Below, in pieces: positions 8,762 to 21,063 of a DNA stretch of 64,000 bases. The translations under genes and the position numbers were made by a program. This DNA is from Viscum album (taxonomy: Eukaryota; Streptophyta; Magnoliopsida; Santalales; Viscaceae): the NCBI GenBank assembly GCA_963277665.1, contig OY728165.1, forward strand, positions 1,754,076,772 to 1,754,140,771, read 5' to 3'. The notes under the pieces were generated by a model. The model saw only the letters and a program-made list of their open reading frames with translations, was not told the DNA's origin and did not search any database. Each line of letters starts with the position of its first letter. Within the stretch, counting starts at the first letter, position 1.

Positions 8762-10508
8762 TTTAAAGACCCGTAAATTTCAAGGAAATCTTTTTTTTAA
8801 TTTTCTTTGGAATTTTACAAGAGCGCAGTTTCTAACGGCACCTAATTCCGAGGCCCGGTGTGCCCGGAATCATTTTCCGAAGTTTGGCTCGGGTACGTTC
8901 AGTGAACGGACGAGCGAGTTTTTCTAAATTTTGAACCAGTGCCCGGAATCGAATTCTGAGGGCACTGATGAAATTGCAGCGCCGGTATTTTCTTAGAAAC
9001 GCCTCTTCCAGAGTTGCATTTTCTCGGGTGTGGTTTTTAATTTTCGGGCTTAAAGTTAAGAAATAAAAAAATTTTACGAAAACTTTATTTTATTTCACTT
9101 AATCCACCTGAAGCCACTTGGAAGCCACTTAAACTGAGTTGAAACAGATAGGGGACTATCCATAAACATCCTACCCTCTCGGTAGGATATTTGTGAGGTG
9201 GGGCCCAGACGAGCCCCGCTGTTTCTTTCCGCTAAGTAACACACCCGCGAAAACCCGTCATTATGAAAGTCAACTGACGCGTTTTCTTAAATTCTTAACA
9301 GACCATTTAATTGGGCGGTTTATTTCGTAAATTAAATGAGCTGTTTCTTTCGTTGAATTATTTCAACAAATTTATGGGTCGTTACTTACCCTTTTTTCGT
9401 TGGTTGGAATAATAATAAAATAAGACCAACCAGTCTTTTTGGAGGATTACTGGTTGAGAGGTTTGACAGAGTCCTCGTGCCATTATCCTTCTTCGCGAAG
9501 AACGCGAAGAACGCGAAGAACGCCGGCCTCTGACTAAGAACGTCGAACCCGGAAATCGACGACGCGATGCTGAGTTTCGCAACACCGACGTTCCCTTCCT
9601 GCAACGTTCTTCTGCGACGTCACTTCCTCCGCAACGGATCATCGATCAGCTGCTTGAGGTAAGAGTCTCAGATTTTCTTTTTAATCTCCTTTGTGGTTTT
9701 TACCAAAACACGGATTTAATTAATTTAATTAAATCTACTGTTTCATAGTCCATTGAGTTCGCCGACTCAACACCGGTTTCCACGACGACGCGACGCCCTT
9801 CCGCGACGACGCGACGATCCCCTTCTTCTGCGACGAAAAATTCCGCGATGAACTCTCACGCGAGATGACTACGAGGTAGGGATTTTATTTTTGTAAATGC
9901 CTCTTTTTCCCATGTTGTTTCCATTCAAAACGAGGATCCCGATTTATAAAACAATTTTATTTCATTAAAATTGTTTTCGGATATGCGTTCATGTGTTGAA
10001 CATTATTCCTCCCGTTGTTTATCTCTAACGCGGAGGGTGCGGGCCAAACGAACACGGCCTGACGACCCTCCGCCTCTCTTCGTTTTTGTGCGGATTTGAC
10101 AGGCGACGACGGAACATGACGCAAGGGCAGTTTCTTGATCCCGCAGTGAAGAACGGAACCCGGGAGGAACAACGACGCAGACCAGAAGCAAAACGGACCA
10201 CGGGAGCGCGTCCGGTGGCCCGCCGAAACTCCCGCCGGCAAAACCCGCCGCGGCTAAAGCCGCGACGGTGATGCGGTTCCGCGGCTGCGCGGAACCGGTG
10301 GAGGGACACGGCCCGGCCGCCGCATCCACTGGCAAGGCAGCCTCAACCGGGGCCATGACATCTTCAGACCGCGGGGGCAGGGCCCCGCGGCGCTCGGAGC
10401 TCGGCCGCTCGGCCAAACCGAGCCGGGCTGGTCTGACCGGTCGGGCCGCACCCGGGCCGGACCGGGTTGGGTCGATATGGTTTGGGTCGACCCGGTTCGG
10501 CCGACCCC

Positions 10509-10531
10509 GGGGGGGGGGGGGGGGGGGGGGG
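10509..10531 (+). repeat. Poly-G tract, 23 G (right LTR of A)
   Basis: This is the longest G run among the four LTR copies, in the same GC-rich island as in the left LTR. Confidence 0.9.
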
Positions 10532-11471
10532 TCGGCTCGGGTCGGCCCGGGCTCGGACCCCCCGTCTTCGGACGGTTTTCATTCAAATGGTCGTAACATG
10601 AGCTACGGTCCTCCGAATGACACGCCGTCAGCGGAAACTCGATCCTTGGATCGAGACGGTCGTTTCGGTATATCGCACTCATGGTTTTAGACTACTTTGG
10701 GTTCATCCGGGTTGGTTCGTACACGAAACCAACCGGGCCCTCGGAGCGGAAACAGTCATATCTTGAGCTACGGACGTCTGATTGACGTGTCGTCAGCTTT
10801 GTTGAATTCCTCTATGTGAGATGGATCTTTTGGCTTACTCCGCTCGAGGTTGGATTCCGTCAGAGTTCGGTCGGGTTGGATCACTCATGAAACCAATCGG
10901 GCCCCTGGAACCAAAAAGCCAATACCTCACAGACCGGGCGTCCGATTGACGCGCCGTCTGTCTCGTTGCTTTCCTCTTGATGTGACGGAACTTTTGGCAT
11001 CCTCCACCCGTGTTCTGGATATAGTTGGATAGTGGCCGGGTTGGATCTCACCGAAATCCAACCGGGCCCCTGGAACGGAAAAGCTGATACCTTTCTGACA
11101 GAACGTCCGTTTGACGAACCGTCAGCGGCATTGGAGATCTCGTTGAGAAACGATCCCTATGAGTATACCCTATGAGTGTTCGGGGTATAGTTGAGTTATG
11201 GCCGGATTGGTTCACACACGAAACCAACGGGGCCCCTGAGACGAAAAGGCTAGTAACTCACAGACCGGGCATCCGATTGACACGCCGTCTGTTGCGTTGA
11301 GACCCCTACGACGAGGTGGTCCTTTGAGATACTTCCATGCGGGACTTTGTGATACATGGAGTATCGAAGAGTAGCTCGTGGTGCGGACCCTCCCGGAGAC
11401 GAGCGTGCGGAGTACGGAGACCGTGTAGCTGACTGAGACCCGACAACTACTGATCGGACGAACCGGTGTGT

Positions 11472-11870
11472 TACAGAGGTGCGCTTGGTTGTAGCAGCAC
11501 ATGGGAGCGCTTGGTTGAAGCGGAAGACCCACGACAGAGGTGCACATGGTTGTAGCGGCACATGATAGTTCTTGGTTGTAGAGGCAGACCCACGACAGAG
11601 GTGCGCTTGGTTGTAGCGGCACATGAGAGCTCTTGGTTGTAGTGGCAGACCCATGAGAGAGGTGCGTATGGTTGTAGCGGCACAGGGGAGGGCTTGGTTG
11701 TAGCGGCAGACCCACGACAGAGGTGCGGTTGGTTGTAGCGGCAGACCTACGATAGAGGTGTGCTTGGTTGTAGCGGCACAAGGGAGTGCTTGGTTGTAGC
11801 GGCAGACCCATGACAGAGGTGCGCTTGGTTGTATCGGCACATGGGAGCGCTTGGTTGTAGCAGGTGACCC
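11472..11870 (+). repeat. 61-bp tandem array, seven units (right LTR of A)
   Basis: Six full units and one 35-bp unit are present. The right LTR of B (36031-36420) also has seven units, while both left LTRs have eight. The copy-number difference therefore predates the segmental duplication. Confidence 0.85.
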
Positions 11871-12677
11871 GCAATATTCGATAGGTGGAGTACTACAGCA
11901 GTCTTAGGTTAGTGAGCAGTACCTCAGAGTCGTGATAGGACCACTGTACACTCCAGAGACGGAGATCTTCAGCAGTTATGGTTTTGATGATGAAAATCCT
12001 GGTTTGAGCTGAGACTTTTGACCTTGTGTTTTCTCATGATTGAGATTGGTTACTTGATAAGTTAGGTATATGTATGGGAATATATGTAAGTAGAGGTGAT
12101 CTGTTGAGGTCTTCATGTGGTTATCCTTGTTGGTTTTAGTGAGACCTTGAGGGTCTCGGGGTCCCTACTAAGTATCGTTATACTCACCCCTGCACGGGCT
12201 ATGCGCGCACTACGTTGTGTTGGTTGCAGACGAGGGACACCATTGATCGTGGTTGAGGCTTGCAGAGCAGGATGGTACCTGGAGGAGGACCACTGGGCGG
12301 GACGTGCTCGGAGTGGACGGCGGGACCCAAGGAGCAGTGGAGCTATCTGTACCCACCCTTCAGGTGGGATTTCCAGTGAACTGCTCGGTATAGCGGCTTT
12401 TACTTTACAGTTTCTGTTTTCCCTTTTGAGTTGTACTTTACTTTCAGTTTGGGCTTGTATACTGGCACTTTTACTTTTCCTCACATCAGTTGTACTCTTT
12501 TTTTTTCTTAGTGTTTACTTTTCCTCTTGCTTACGATGTGGTGCTTGTTTACTTTACAAAGGCAACGCCTTCCCCTTTTTACAGGGATTTACGCCTTGGT
12601 GCTAGTCGCCAGCCCCTGGCCTATGGAAGGCGGGCTTGGGGTAGTCACAACACGGGCCCCGAGGACAGGTCGTGACA

Positions 12678-12682
12678 ATTTT
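12678..12682. repeat. Target-site duplication, right, element A (ATTTT)
   Basis: It repeats the five bases before the left LTR and directly follows the LTR end CGTGACA. Confidence 0.75.
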
Positions 12683-14848
12683 TGTAATGAAATGTTACCA
12701 TTTCATGATGATAGATAGTTTGTTTATGATGAATTTTTTTGGTAGCGAAATATTTCATAGGGGGAGATATACCAATGATATATGTTTAAATTATAGTGGA
12801 TATTTTTTATGTTAAATATGATATAATTTTGCGTGTTGTTTTCTATATATACATTTCATATTTTTGTATTGAGTATGTTGTGTAGAAGTTAAAAGGTTTT
12901 TTCTGATTTATTTGTATTTACTGATTAGTCTATCAATATTTGTGATTCTAATAAAAGGAATACAGTTCATTCATCTAACAAAAATGGATTATTGAATATT
13001 TATTATTTAAATAAACCCCAACTAATTAATTTTTTTAAAAAGTAGATAAATTATGTTTAGTTTGTCATATTTATGTGTAAACATAATTTCCAGTTCCCAT
13101 ATAATGGTGAGTATATTCTTATACACTTTTTTATTGCTCTATTAAAGAAACAAAAATAATTTCATTGTTAATTTAAATTGATGCTTATGATTTTGTAAGA
13201 GCCATACTGAATGGACATTGATGATATTTTAACATATATGTCTATAAAATATAATTTATTCATTAATGAAAAATTACACCTTACACAAATCTATTGTACA
13301 TTGAATAATGATTTTTACATTACATTAGTTCTAGATATGTTCTTGTTTTTTAGTTTTTAATTTTTTAATATGATCTACCATGTTTAGGATTTCAATTTTA
13401 TAATATCTATGTTCATTTTAGCAATCATTACTTTAAATCCTTCATGTACGCTAATATTATGGTATTATGAATCATTGCATTCAATCTATGATATAGAAAA
13501 AGTCCAAGAATATGAATTTATAATTATTTTGTTAATCAATGAGGAACTCAATGAATGGACACTTATCATTGTCATTCTTATAATTATGTTCTATAATATA
13601 AAACATTTATTTTTTTGGTATATTCATGGGGTTATCTATTTTGAACATATACAAATTGTATCAATTTACTAATCATCCTAAAAACTATGATTAAGTTTAA
13701 GAGTTTATATGATTAGAACTATTGGTTGTATTCATTAATACTAAATATTAATAGAGTTCAAAAATTCTAAAGGATAAAGTAATGTTTTCATCTATTTTGT
13801 TTGTTCTTATTCTGATATGGTTTGACTTTCTTGGTAATGTTTTTATATTTGAGTGTTTTATTTTCAACTATATATTTCTATTATACTATTATCTATTTTG
13901 AATATATAAATTCTTAATCGTTTACATTCTAATGTGTGAGAAAACTGTAACTTTTATTAATCATCATGTTACCCTTTAGGATGCTTTGATAGTTGGTATT
14001 ATATAAAGGATGAGAAATAATTTCCAATATTAATTTTATTATCTATTTATTAACATTTAAATTTTCTAAAATTATTTTCACCATGGTAATTATCTCAATA
14101 TATAAATTTCAATCATATTCTACACATAAGATTCTTTTTAAATTTTGTAGAATATATGCATAATCAATAGTAAAAAAACTATATGTACAAAGAATTCAAT
14201 AGTTTTAAAAAAAATCCCAATTCTTAATGATATATCATTGCACAACATATTATATCAAATTTTGACTAAGAGGAATAAGTGTAAATAGTGAATAAAAATC
14301 TAAGACCACTAACAGTTCATAGAAACACACTATATTTTATTCATTAATCTAGAACAATCTATGAGATTTATACTATGAAATTGGAAGGAAAAAATATTAA
14401 TAAATATTTTATGTTAAAAAATTAAATATTATTATGAAACGATTCTGCATTCATTAAAAATTAAATTTTAAATAGAGTGAGAAAAATACTATGTTTTGAA
14501 AGAAATTTTTAGACTCATGAAATATCACTAGATGAATCTCCAAGTTTCAAGTCACTAATTACATATCCTATAATGGATAGGTAACATGAGGTCTCTATGT
14601 TTTTATCTATAGTTGGACATGATTGGCCTTGATAGAAACATCAACATCATTTTAAAATATTTCTATAATATAATAATGGTTTTCTTGTAATCTAATTCTA
14701 ATGATCTTAAAATATTATATCCTGAGAACAATTTCTACTCACATTCAGTTTGATATGATCAAAATGGAATCTTTTCTATGTTCTATCATTATTTATAAAA
14801 TAAAATTTTAGTGAAATTATTATAGATCATATAACTGGAGACATTTCT
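12683..14848. other. AT-rich right flank of element A
   Basis: This is AT-rich DNA, probably continuing the copia LTR split by A and then older filler. An 87-codon open frame at 13409-13672 is kept open in both units (37966-38229), but its composition is that of the surrounding AT-rich DNA and it matches no family I know. I regard it as chance. Otherwise I see nothing. Confidence 0.4.
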
Positions 14849-17800
14849 AAAAAAGACATTCTAGTCGCTGATGCTCTGCTTTCACTTGCTAACAAGTGGA
14901 ACACCTCCTGGAAAAACCGACAACAAATCTCTTCATAACTAGCCACCAATACTGGTGGTTTAAATCACGATACATCTTAGTGACCCTGGGATAAACTGAC
15001 CAAACTAAGGAATGAAAGTCTCACATCAGCTCCTCACATATGTCTTCTTCCACCAATACGCCTCCCTGGAAACACAAGATCTCATCGTCGCCTACTGACC
15101 ATCCAGGAAGAGGGTCCCCTCATGACCCACACTCTTATAGGACTAGGACATCCGAGACTGATTTATTCCTTATTCGTACCAGATCAAGAAGAGTAGAGGT
15201 AAAAACTACAGATGATAGAAAAGTATGCCCCTGTCTGGCATGCACCTCTGAATGCATCTTAGAGAATAGAGCCATAAACTGCCACTCACTGCTGGTGACC
15301 TGAACTGTCTGTATTTGAGTTCTTCTGCTCAACATGTCAGCCACTGCATTTCCCTTCCCAGCTGTATAGGATAGCTCAAATTCAAAGTACATAAGATACT
15401 CATCCCACCAGTACAGTCTCATATTCAAATCACGCTGAATGAAGATGTACACGAGACTCTTGTGGTCGGTAAACACCACAAATTTCTCTCCCAAAATATA
15501 ATGTCTCCATCAGTGTAAGACATGAACAACTGATGCCTAATCCAGATCATGCATCTTGTAGTTTGTCTCATGTGGCCTCAACTGCCAAGAACCGTACGCA
15601 AAGACACCATCTCCATGCATAAGCACAACTCCTAGTCTGATACATAAAGAATCACGAAAAACGGAGTATCTCTTTCCCGGATCAGGCAAGACTACTATCC
15701 GTGGTGATGTCAACCTCCCTTTTGGATCCTAAAAGGCTGACACACATGAATCTGACAATAAAGACTTCACCCATTTCATAGTCAGACCTGTCAGTGGTGC
15801 TTCTGGGCATGAAAAGTCTTGTATGAAACATCTATAGTATCCAGACATCCCTAAGAAACTCCGTACCTCAAAGACGTTCTTTAGATTCTCTCAAGAAACT
15901 ACTACCATCACATTTTCTGGGTCTAATAATACTCTTGTCGCTGAGATAACATGACCCATGAAGTGAATTAGGTCCATCCAAAATTGGCATATAGAATGTT
16001 TAGCATATATATGATGCTCTCACAGTGTACTCAAGAAGATATCAAGATGGATAGCATGGTGATGTCGAGTGTGAGAGTACTCCAAGATTCCATCCATGAA
16101 AACAACCACCAAGGAATCCAAGTATGGATGGAACACCTGGCTCATCAGTGCCATGAAGGCTGCAGGCGCATTCGTGAGACCGAACAGTATAACCATATAC
16201 TCGTATAGGACATACCTACTCTTGAAGGCTATAAGAGGTATATCAGATGGTATAACGCACAATTGATGTTAACCAGATCTCAAATAAATAATCAAGAACA
16301 CTCATTCCCCTCAAAGATGATCAAAGAGATCATCGATCCTTGGCATGGGATATCGTTTCTTGACAGTAAACTGGTTCAACTTCTGATAGTCCACACAAAG
16401 CCTAAGGGTACCATCGCCCTTTTTCACAAACAGAACAGGTGAACCCCATGGATTTGTACTTGGTTAGATGAAACCATTTGCCTGAAACTCCTCCAACTGC
16501 TTCTTGAGCTCCAACAACTCTGTTGTATTCATCCTATAAAGAGGAATGTACACTGATGTTGCTCCCGGCACAAGCTCAATCAATAAGTCTACCTCACGCT
16601 CTGGAGGCAGACCTGAAAAGTTCCCTAGAAAGACATTTCTAAAACGATCCACCATTGGAGGAAAGTCAAACTGTGAAGTCCCTTTGTCATCCAGATATGT
16701 ACTAGCTATCTGGGATGTAACTCCTCTTAGACCATGATGCTCGGCTCCTGCTCGACGGACCTGGACCTTAAACATTCCTATATGAATAAAGGATCCACCC
16801 TCTGGTGATACAAAACTCACCCTACGGTGATAGAAATAGACAACTGCCTTGAAGGGAACTAGCCAATCCATTCTGAGAATGACATCACAGCTCATCATCT
16901 TTAGGACATAGAGGTCCCATGCGAAGTGACACCCAACAACCTCAAGAGGGCACTCTTTGCACTGAGGTACACTAACCACTATAGTTCCCAATGGTGTGTT
17001 TAGAATCAATGCATTGTTAGAGGAATAGTTGGAGATCCCAAGGCTCTCCACAAGAATGACAATAGAGATAAATCTATGCATATAACTAATATAGAAAAGA
17101 GCTAAAGATAAAACTGGTGCTACTAAGATCGTACCTCGAACTGTAGAAGGGATGACATCCTGCTCCTGATGGACCTGCTCTAATGCAATGGTCTGGCCTG
17201 TACTATAGCCTTGTGACCATGGCTGACCACTCTGAGCTGATCCAATCTACTGTCACGGGTAACCCGGTGACTGAACACCACGACCGTGACCTCCACCTAG
17301 GCCTGAAAGGCTGAAAAAACTATAGTTCCCGGACTGGTGAGAAACTGGAGATGCATATCCTGAACATGGGGTCATAAAAGAACCCCTACCACCAGCTGTT
17401 GGTGAGAATACTTGATAAAAATGTGGAAGATGACTTATCTTGCCACAAGATCAGCACTCCATAGGGTCTCTCTAGAACTGAGTCCAAGTATGCCCACTCC
17501 TCCTACACTGGTAGCATACTACCTAGATTCCTAAGGATACATTCCACTTACTATGATCTCTTTGAGAATACTCCCTATTATGCTTCCTCCTATCAGTAGG
17601 AGCAACACTGACTCTAATGTTGAACCACCCTGGGTCACTGCACCAGAATGCCTCATATTGCGTTCATTGATCAGAACCTGGATGATGATAGATGATATCG
17701 AAGTCAACCTGGAGATGTTCACCTGTGGGTGGATGTCCTGCCTCATACCATCCTCGATCTTCTGCACAAGGAAAAACTCAATGCCTCCTGGAATAGGCGT

Positions 17801-18379
17801 GAAACGCTGCAGCTCAGTAAAGCGAGATTAGTACCCCATAACCGAAAGAGTACCCTTCTCCAGACTCATAAACTCCCAGTCTAGATCCGTCCTCATGGTC
17901 TCCAAGTATAAGTAATTGTAGAAGATGTGCAGAAAGTATTCCCATGTAATAATATTTTGTCATCCTGACTGCGAGATCTCCTACCCCCTCTTCTTGGTGG
18001 TGTCTCGAAGTATAAAGGTAGACAGCTTCACCCTCTTTTCTGTAAGTTTCCCCAGATGCTCAAATATTTTCAGTGTGGCCCCTAGCCATTACTCTATATC
18101 CTAAGGTCCTCCTTCCTCTGAGATGGTAGGAGGATGTTGTTGATGGAAAACCCGCATCAACTCTGCCATCGATGGGGATGGAGGTGGCTCACCTTGAAAG
18201 GTCTTCATAATCCTCAAAGAATCTTCCCTAAACTTCTCCCCGACGCCTGCAACTATTATAACTACTGGTGCCAAGGATGGCACTACATGAGGATCTGCAG
18301 GAGGTCCTTGATCAGACATATCTGGTGTCTAATCATTGTCTGGAAGTTGACGTATAGCTGGATGATGTCTCGGTGGCAT
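14849..18379 (-). pseudogene. gag-pol: Element E gag-pol pseudogene, truncated in or near integrase
   Basis: Reading on the minus strand: gag starts at the ATG at 18379 (MPPR...), carries a capsid-like region, and has a decayed double zinc knuckle near 17530-17420. Protease/RT-linker sequence follows (17081-16464), with DVILRMDWL where DVILGMDWL is usual. RT follows with a [16 protein letters not shown] motif (~16390), FGLTNAPAAF (~16170), and the catalytic motif as VFMDGIL (~16085). RNase H has FTDHKSL (~15465) and GKGNAVADMLSRR (~15350). Protease, RT and RNase H are in one frame with scattered stops; gag is in another. The second catalytic Asp of RT is Gly, so the enzyme is dead. The reading ends at the duplication junction, so most of integrase is missing. 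Confidence 0.85.
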
Positions 18380-18400
18380 AATTCTGAATGGTCAAAAGCA
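18380..18400 (-). promoter_or_regulatory. Splice-acceptor-like site before gag ATG (E)
   Basis: Read on the minus strand, GCTTTTGACCATTCAG|AATT precedes the gag ATG at 18379. This is the same arrangement as in A, B and C. The matching donor in E's LTR would be CAGTG|GTAAGC at 24364. Confidence 0.4.
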
Positions 18401-19759
18401 CACCTTAGATAATGATTAATAAATAATGAGAACACAAGAGCACAAGAGTGGAACAGGAGAAAGAAAAATTCCAGTTTTACAAAACATGATTGCAAAGCGT
18501 GTATAAAAACTACACGACATGTTCTTTTAAGCCATTCACATGGGTGTTACTTATTCCACAACTGCTCGTGTAACGCCCCAACCACATGACATGTTTTCCC
18601 CAAAAATGATGTGTTGTAGAACTCGATTCCCCTACCCGATTCTCCTTACATGGCTAACCCACACGATCCTCTAAATCTGAAACTACATGGCATGTTCACA
18701 AAGGACATGAAATGTACTAGACACAGTTTCAATGACCAATGTTGTTAGTTACATAACCGGATACACTGCTCACTCTACACAGCGGGCTCCCTGAGAACAT
18801 GGCGTGTACTTGATGGTTTTCCATGGCACGTGTTGTTTGTGACATGGCTGGGTACTTATGTTACATGGAACGTCATGTGATAACAAGACACAGTGTGTAT
18901 AGTTGAAGTTTCATCCATCCTTGTTGTTATCCACATGGGTAGACACGTGATCACTACAACACATCGTGTACTTACCATACCCGGCGTGTTCCTAATGATT
19001 TATCACAACCTCGTGTTTCTGCCCACATAGTCAGTGACATGGTTTAAAAACTACAATGAATGAATTAATAATCTACATGCCCTGTATTCTGGGTTTTTCC
19101 AGGCAGTAGCTCAGAAAATGGTCTGAAGCCCAGAAAACAAATAAAACAAGAGTTGAGGTGAAAAATTACGATCTGGGAGGGCCCATACTCCCCGCGAATC
19201 AAAGCATGGAATCTTATAAAAGTTATAACAAGGAAATCAGGAAATGATCTGCCAAATTCTGGTCCATGAGGGCCCATCACACCTTAAGAACCAAAGTTTT
19301 TCATCCATTTTAGAAAAGTACTACACAAACAAATTCTCTATCAAATAGTAGAGATTCCATCAAAGAATCCATCACAACAGTATGAATAATTTACACAACG
19401 TCTATCAAAACAACACGCAATCTCTAATGAATCCTAGATAGAATGGCAAGAATGTATGACATGTGATTTATAATAAGTACCTATATGTTTCATGAGATGG
19501 AATACCCTCATATCATCGGGTTGCGACATAAATAGAACCGCAATAATAACAACAGTAACAACACAATTCATGTGAATTACCCAATGTTGAAATGAAATAA
19601 ATTGTAAAAGTGAAAACTAGAAAAACTGCAATAAACGAGTTAGCATGGCTTTTCCCTATACATGGGTTAGCTACTCCTGGGCACAACTTATTACCTCGTA
19701 CCTATTTCTTCCAATCCATGGCTCTAGGCTCCAAATAGTAAGTCAAGAGAAGAGAGTTT
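18400..19759 (-). other. Leader of element E with clustered palindromic motifs
   Basis: There is no coding frame. Between about 18510 and 19040 a loose motif of the form ACATGNCATGTNC or CACGTG recurs every 20-100 bases (for example ACATGACATGT near 18587, ACATGGCATGTTC near 18684, CATGGCACGTG near 18823, CGTCATGTGA near 18870). Similar words occur at the outer end of the LTR (24560-24665). The rest is unremarkable leader. Confidence 0.4.
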
Positions 19760-19770
19760 CTTTGATACCA
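19760..19770 (-). other. Primer binding site of element E
   Basis: On the minus strand this reads TGGTATCAAAG, one base off the initiator tRNA-Met complement, three bases after the LTR end GGGATGTTACA. It fixes the strand and the inner LTR end. Confidence 0.75.
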
Positions 19771-19773
19771 CTA

Positions 19774-20566
19774 TGTAACATCCCAGTTACGGAATCCACC
19801 TAGTGGCACCCCGTACCTGGTTGGTCACATGGTCTCAAGTGCATTTCCCCAAATGCCAGAGGCTGAAAACATGAATTGAGGGCCTAGCGTGTGATATTGG
19901 AGAAACTATGCCCTCATTGGTAGAGTACACAATGGAAAAGAGAAATAATAAACAATAACAGAAGCAGTAAACAATCCATAAACAAGTGAATAGTGAATGA
20001 ATAAATATGATAAACAACAAGAGCATATATATATATATTGAAATGATGCATGATAAATATGTCATGAAAAGTATCCAAACAAGTCCCATTATAAATAAAA
20101 ATCTAAGACAATGTAAAAATGAAAACAGATAAGAAACTCCTCCACATTGCAAGCCTAGGCTTAGTCTCATGCTCTCCTACTCCAATGCTAGTCAAATACA
20201 TGAAGTCGAATGGCACTTTAATTTTTCTATACATGTAATAATATAATCTGTTTGGGCCCAAAATCATGACCCAAATAGGGTTTGAGACTAAATCCCAGAA
20301 GGAAACCACCCAAATATATGTTCCTAACCGTTAGTGAGCATATGGAAAGTAACAATACAGTAAGTAGTAAACAGTAACCAGTAAACATGATGATACACAA
20401 CAGTAAAACATCCACAGATCAACAACCTGTAGTGAAGAAAAATCTAACCACAAACAGAAATAATTCAGGGAAGTACTCACCACCATCCATGTTGTTCCTA
20501 TCTAGAAGTACCAAGAACCCAATGGGCATCACACGCAGCCAAAGCATCTTGGTTTGGTCATATGCG
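19774..20566 (-). repeat. 5' LTR of element E, primer-proximal part
   Basis: It ends (minus strand) in ...GGGATGTTACA beside the primer site. It is separated from the rest of the LTR (23364 onward) by solo LTR F. There is no coding potential. Confidence 0.6.
20562..20566. repeat. Possible target-site duplication, left, solo LTR F (ATGCG)
   Basis: ATGCG precedes TAACAACCTG, and ATACG follows the right end at 23364-23368, one mismatch in five. Given the apparent age, one substitution is plausible, but five bases are weak evidence. Confidence 0.35.
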
Positions 20567-20793
20567 TAACAACCTGAAATTTTGAATAAATTTTGTTTCC
20601 TAACTTTGTGTGTTATTTTATTTTATACTCAACAAAACTATTTCATTTAACAAAATGACTATAATTAAAACAATACCATTGGGTTTCTACTATTATATGA
20701 CCATTGGTGAATAACACCATTGGAAACAAAATTTAGCAATTATTGTCTATAAATACAAGTGATATTAATTAATTAATATAGAATGAAGATTCA

Positions 20794-21063
20794 ATGGCCC
20801 CATCTAGTAATCCCAATCCGATCGAAGCCCATCTGAAAAAACTTGAGAAGGATGGAGCACCATTGGAATTTTCTCTGGACCAAAACCAAGACAAACATCA
20901 TTATGTGAAACAGGAACAGAATCGCCTTTGCGAGAAGATCAAGATGAAAGAAATCACTACTCCGAAAATATTGGCTGAGACGCCCCAAGATTCTATCACC
21001 ATAGCACTCCTTACTCTTAAGTCTTACGCTGGTGTTATAAGGGGTTATGTAATGAGACTGTAA
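20794..21063 (+). CDS. Unrecognised 89-codon open frame inside LTR F
   Basis: The frame starts with ATGGCCCCATC 46 bases after a good TATA box (TATAAATA, 20748-20755). It encodes a hydrophilic, Lys/Glu/Gln-rich peptide with a basic middle (EKIKMKEITTPKI, residues ~48-60), then TPQDS and a more hydrophobic end. Its codon use is far less AT-biased than the flanking DNA, where chance frames are runs of Ile, Phe and Leu. The lack of any internal stop in DNA this old is unusual. I recognise no family. It may be a captured exon, the start of an unknown gag, or chance. There is no signal peptide or membrane segment. Confidence 0.3.
   Translation: MAPSSNPNPIEAHLKKLEKDGAPLEFSLDQNQDKHHYVKQEQNRLCEKIKMKEITTPKILAETPQDSITIALLTLKSYAGVIRGYVMRL

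Larger units (their letters stand above)
2318..12677 (+). mobile_element. Element A: non-autonomous Tekay/Del-type LTR retrotransposon with gag only
   Basis: Two long direct repeats (2318-6287 and 8762-12677) flank an interior of 2474 bp and are bounded by a 5-bp target duplication. A primer site complementary to initiator tRNA-Met follows the left LTR. The interior holds a gag pseudogene with CCHC zinc knuckle, a protease scrap, and the integrase C-terminus with a chromodomain. RT, RNase H and the integrase core are absent, so the element could only have moved with enzymes from a relative. The layout matches what is called a TR-GAG element. The LTRs differ by roughly 8% over the first 240 bases (by eye), so the insertion is old. 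Confidence 0.9.
8762..12677 (+). repeat. 3' LTR of element A (3916 bp)
   Basis: It has the same order of parts as the left LTR: intact first donor GAG|GTAAGAG (9659), second donor (9876), 23-G run (10509-10531), palindromes at 10710, 10874, 11039 and 11205, 61-bp array (about 11472-11870), and terminal hairpin ending at 12676. It is ~54 bp shorter than the left LTR, largely because it has one fewer 61-bp unit. Confidence 0.9.
1..14848. repeat. Segmental tandem duplication, unit 1 (3' part)
   Basis: This stretch matches 24561-39404 base for base over long runs in the same orientation, including element A/B, its target-site duplication and both AT-rich flanks. Over the first ~900 bases I count about a dozen differences by eye. 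The match stops abruptly at 14848: this copy continues into gypsy pol sequence, the other into different AT-rich DNA. The simplest model is a head-to-tail duplication with its junction at 14848/14849 and the first ~9.7 kb of this unit lying upstream of the window. Confidence 0.9.

Noticed and set aside
13409..13672. 87-codon frame open in both duplicated units
   Set aside because: Its composition matches the AT-rich surroundings (Ile/Leu/Phe/Tyr). It stays open because the duplication is recent, not because of selection. No family is recognised.
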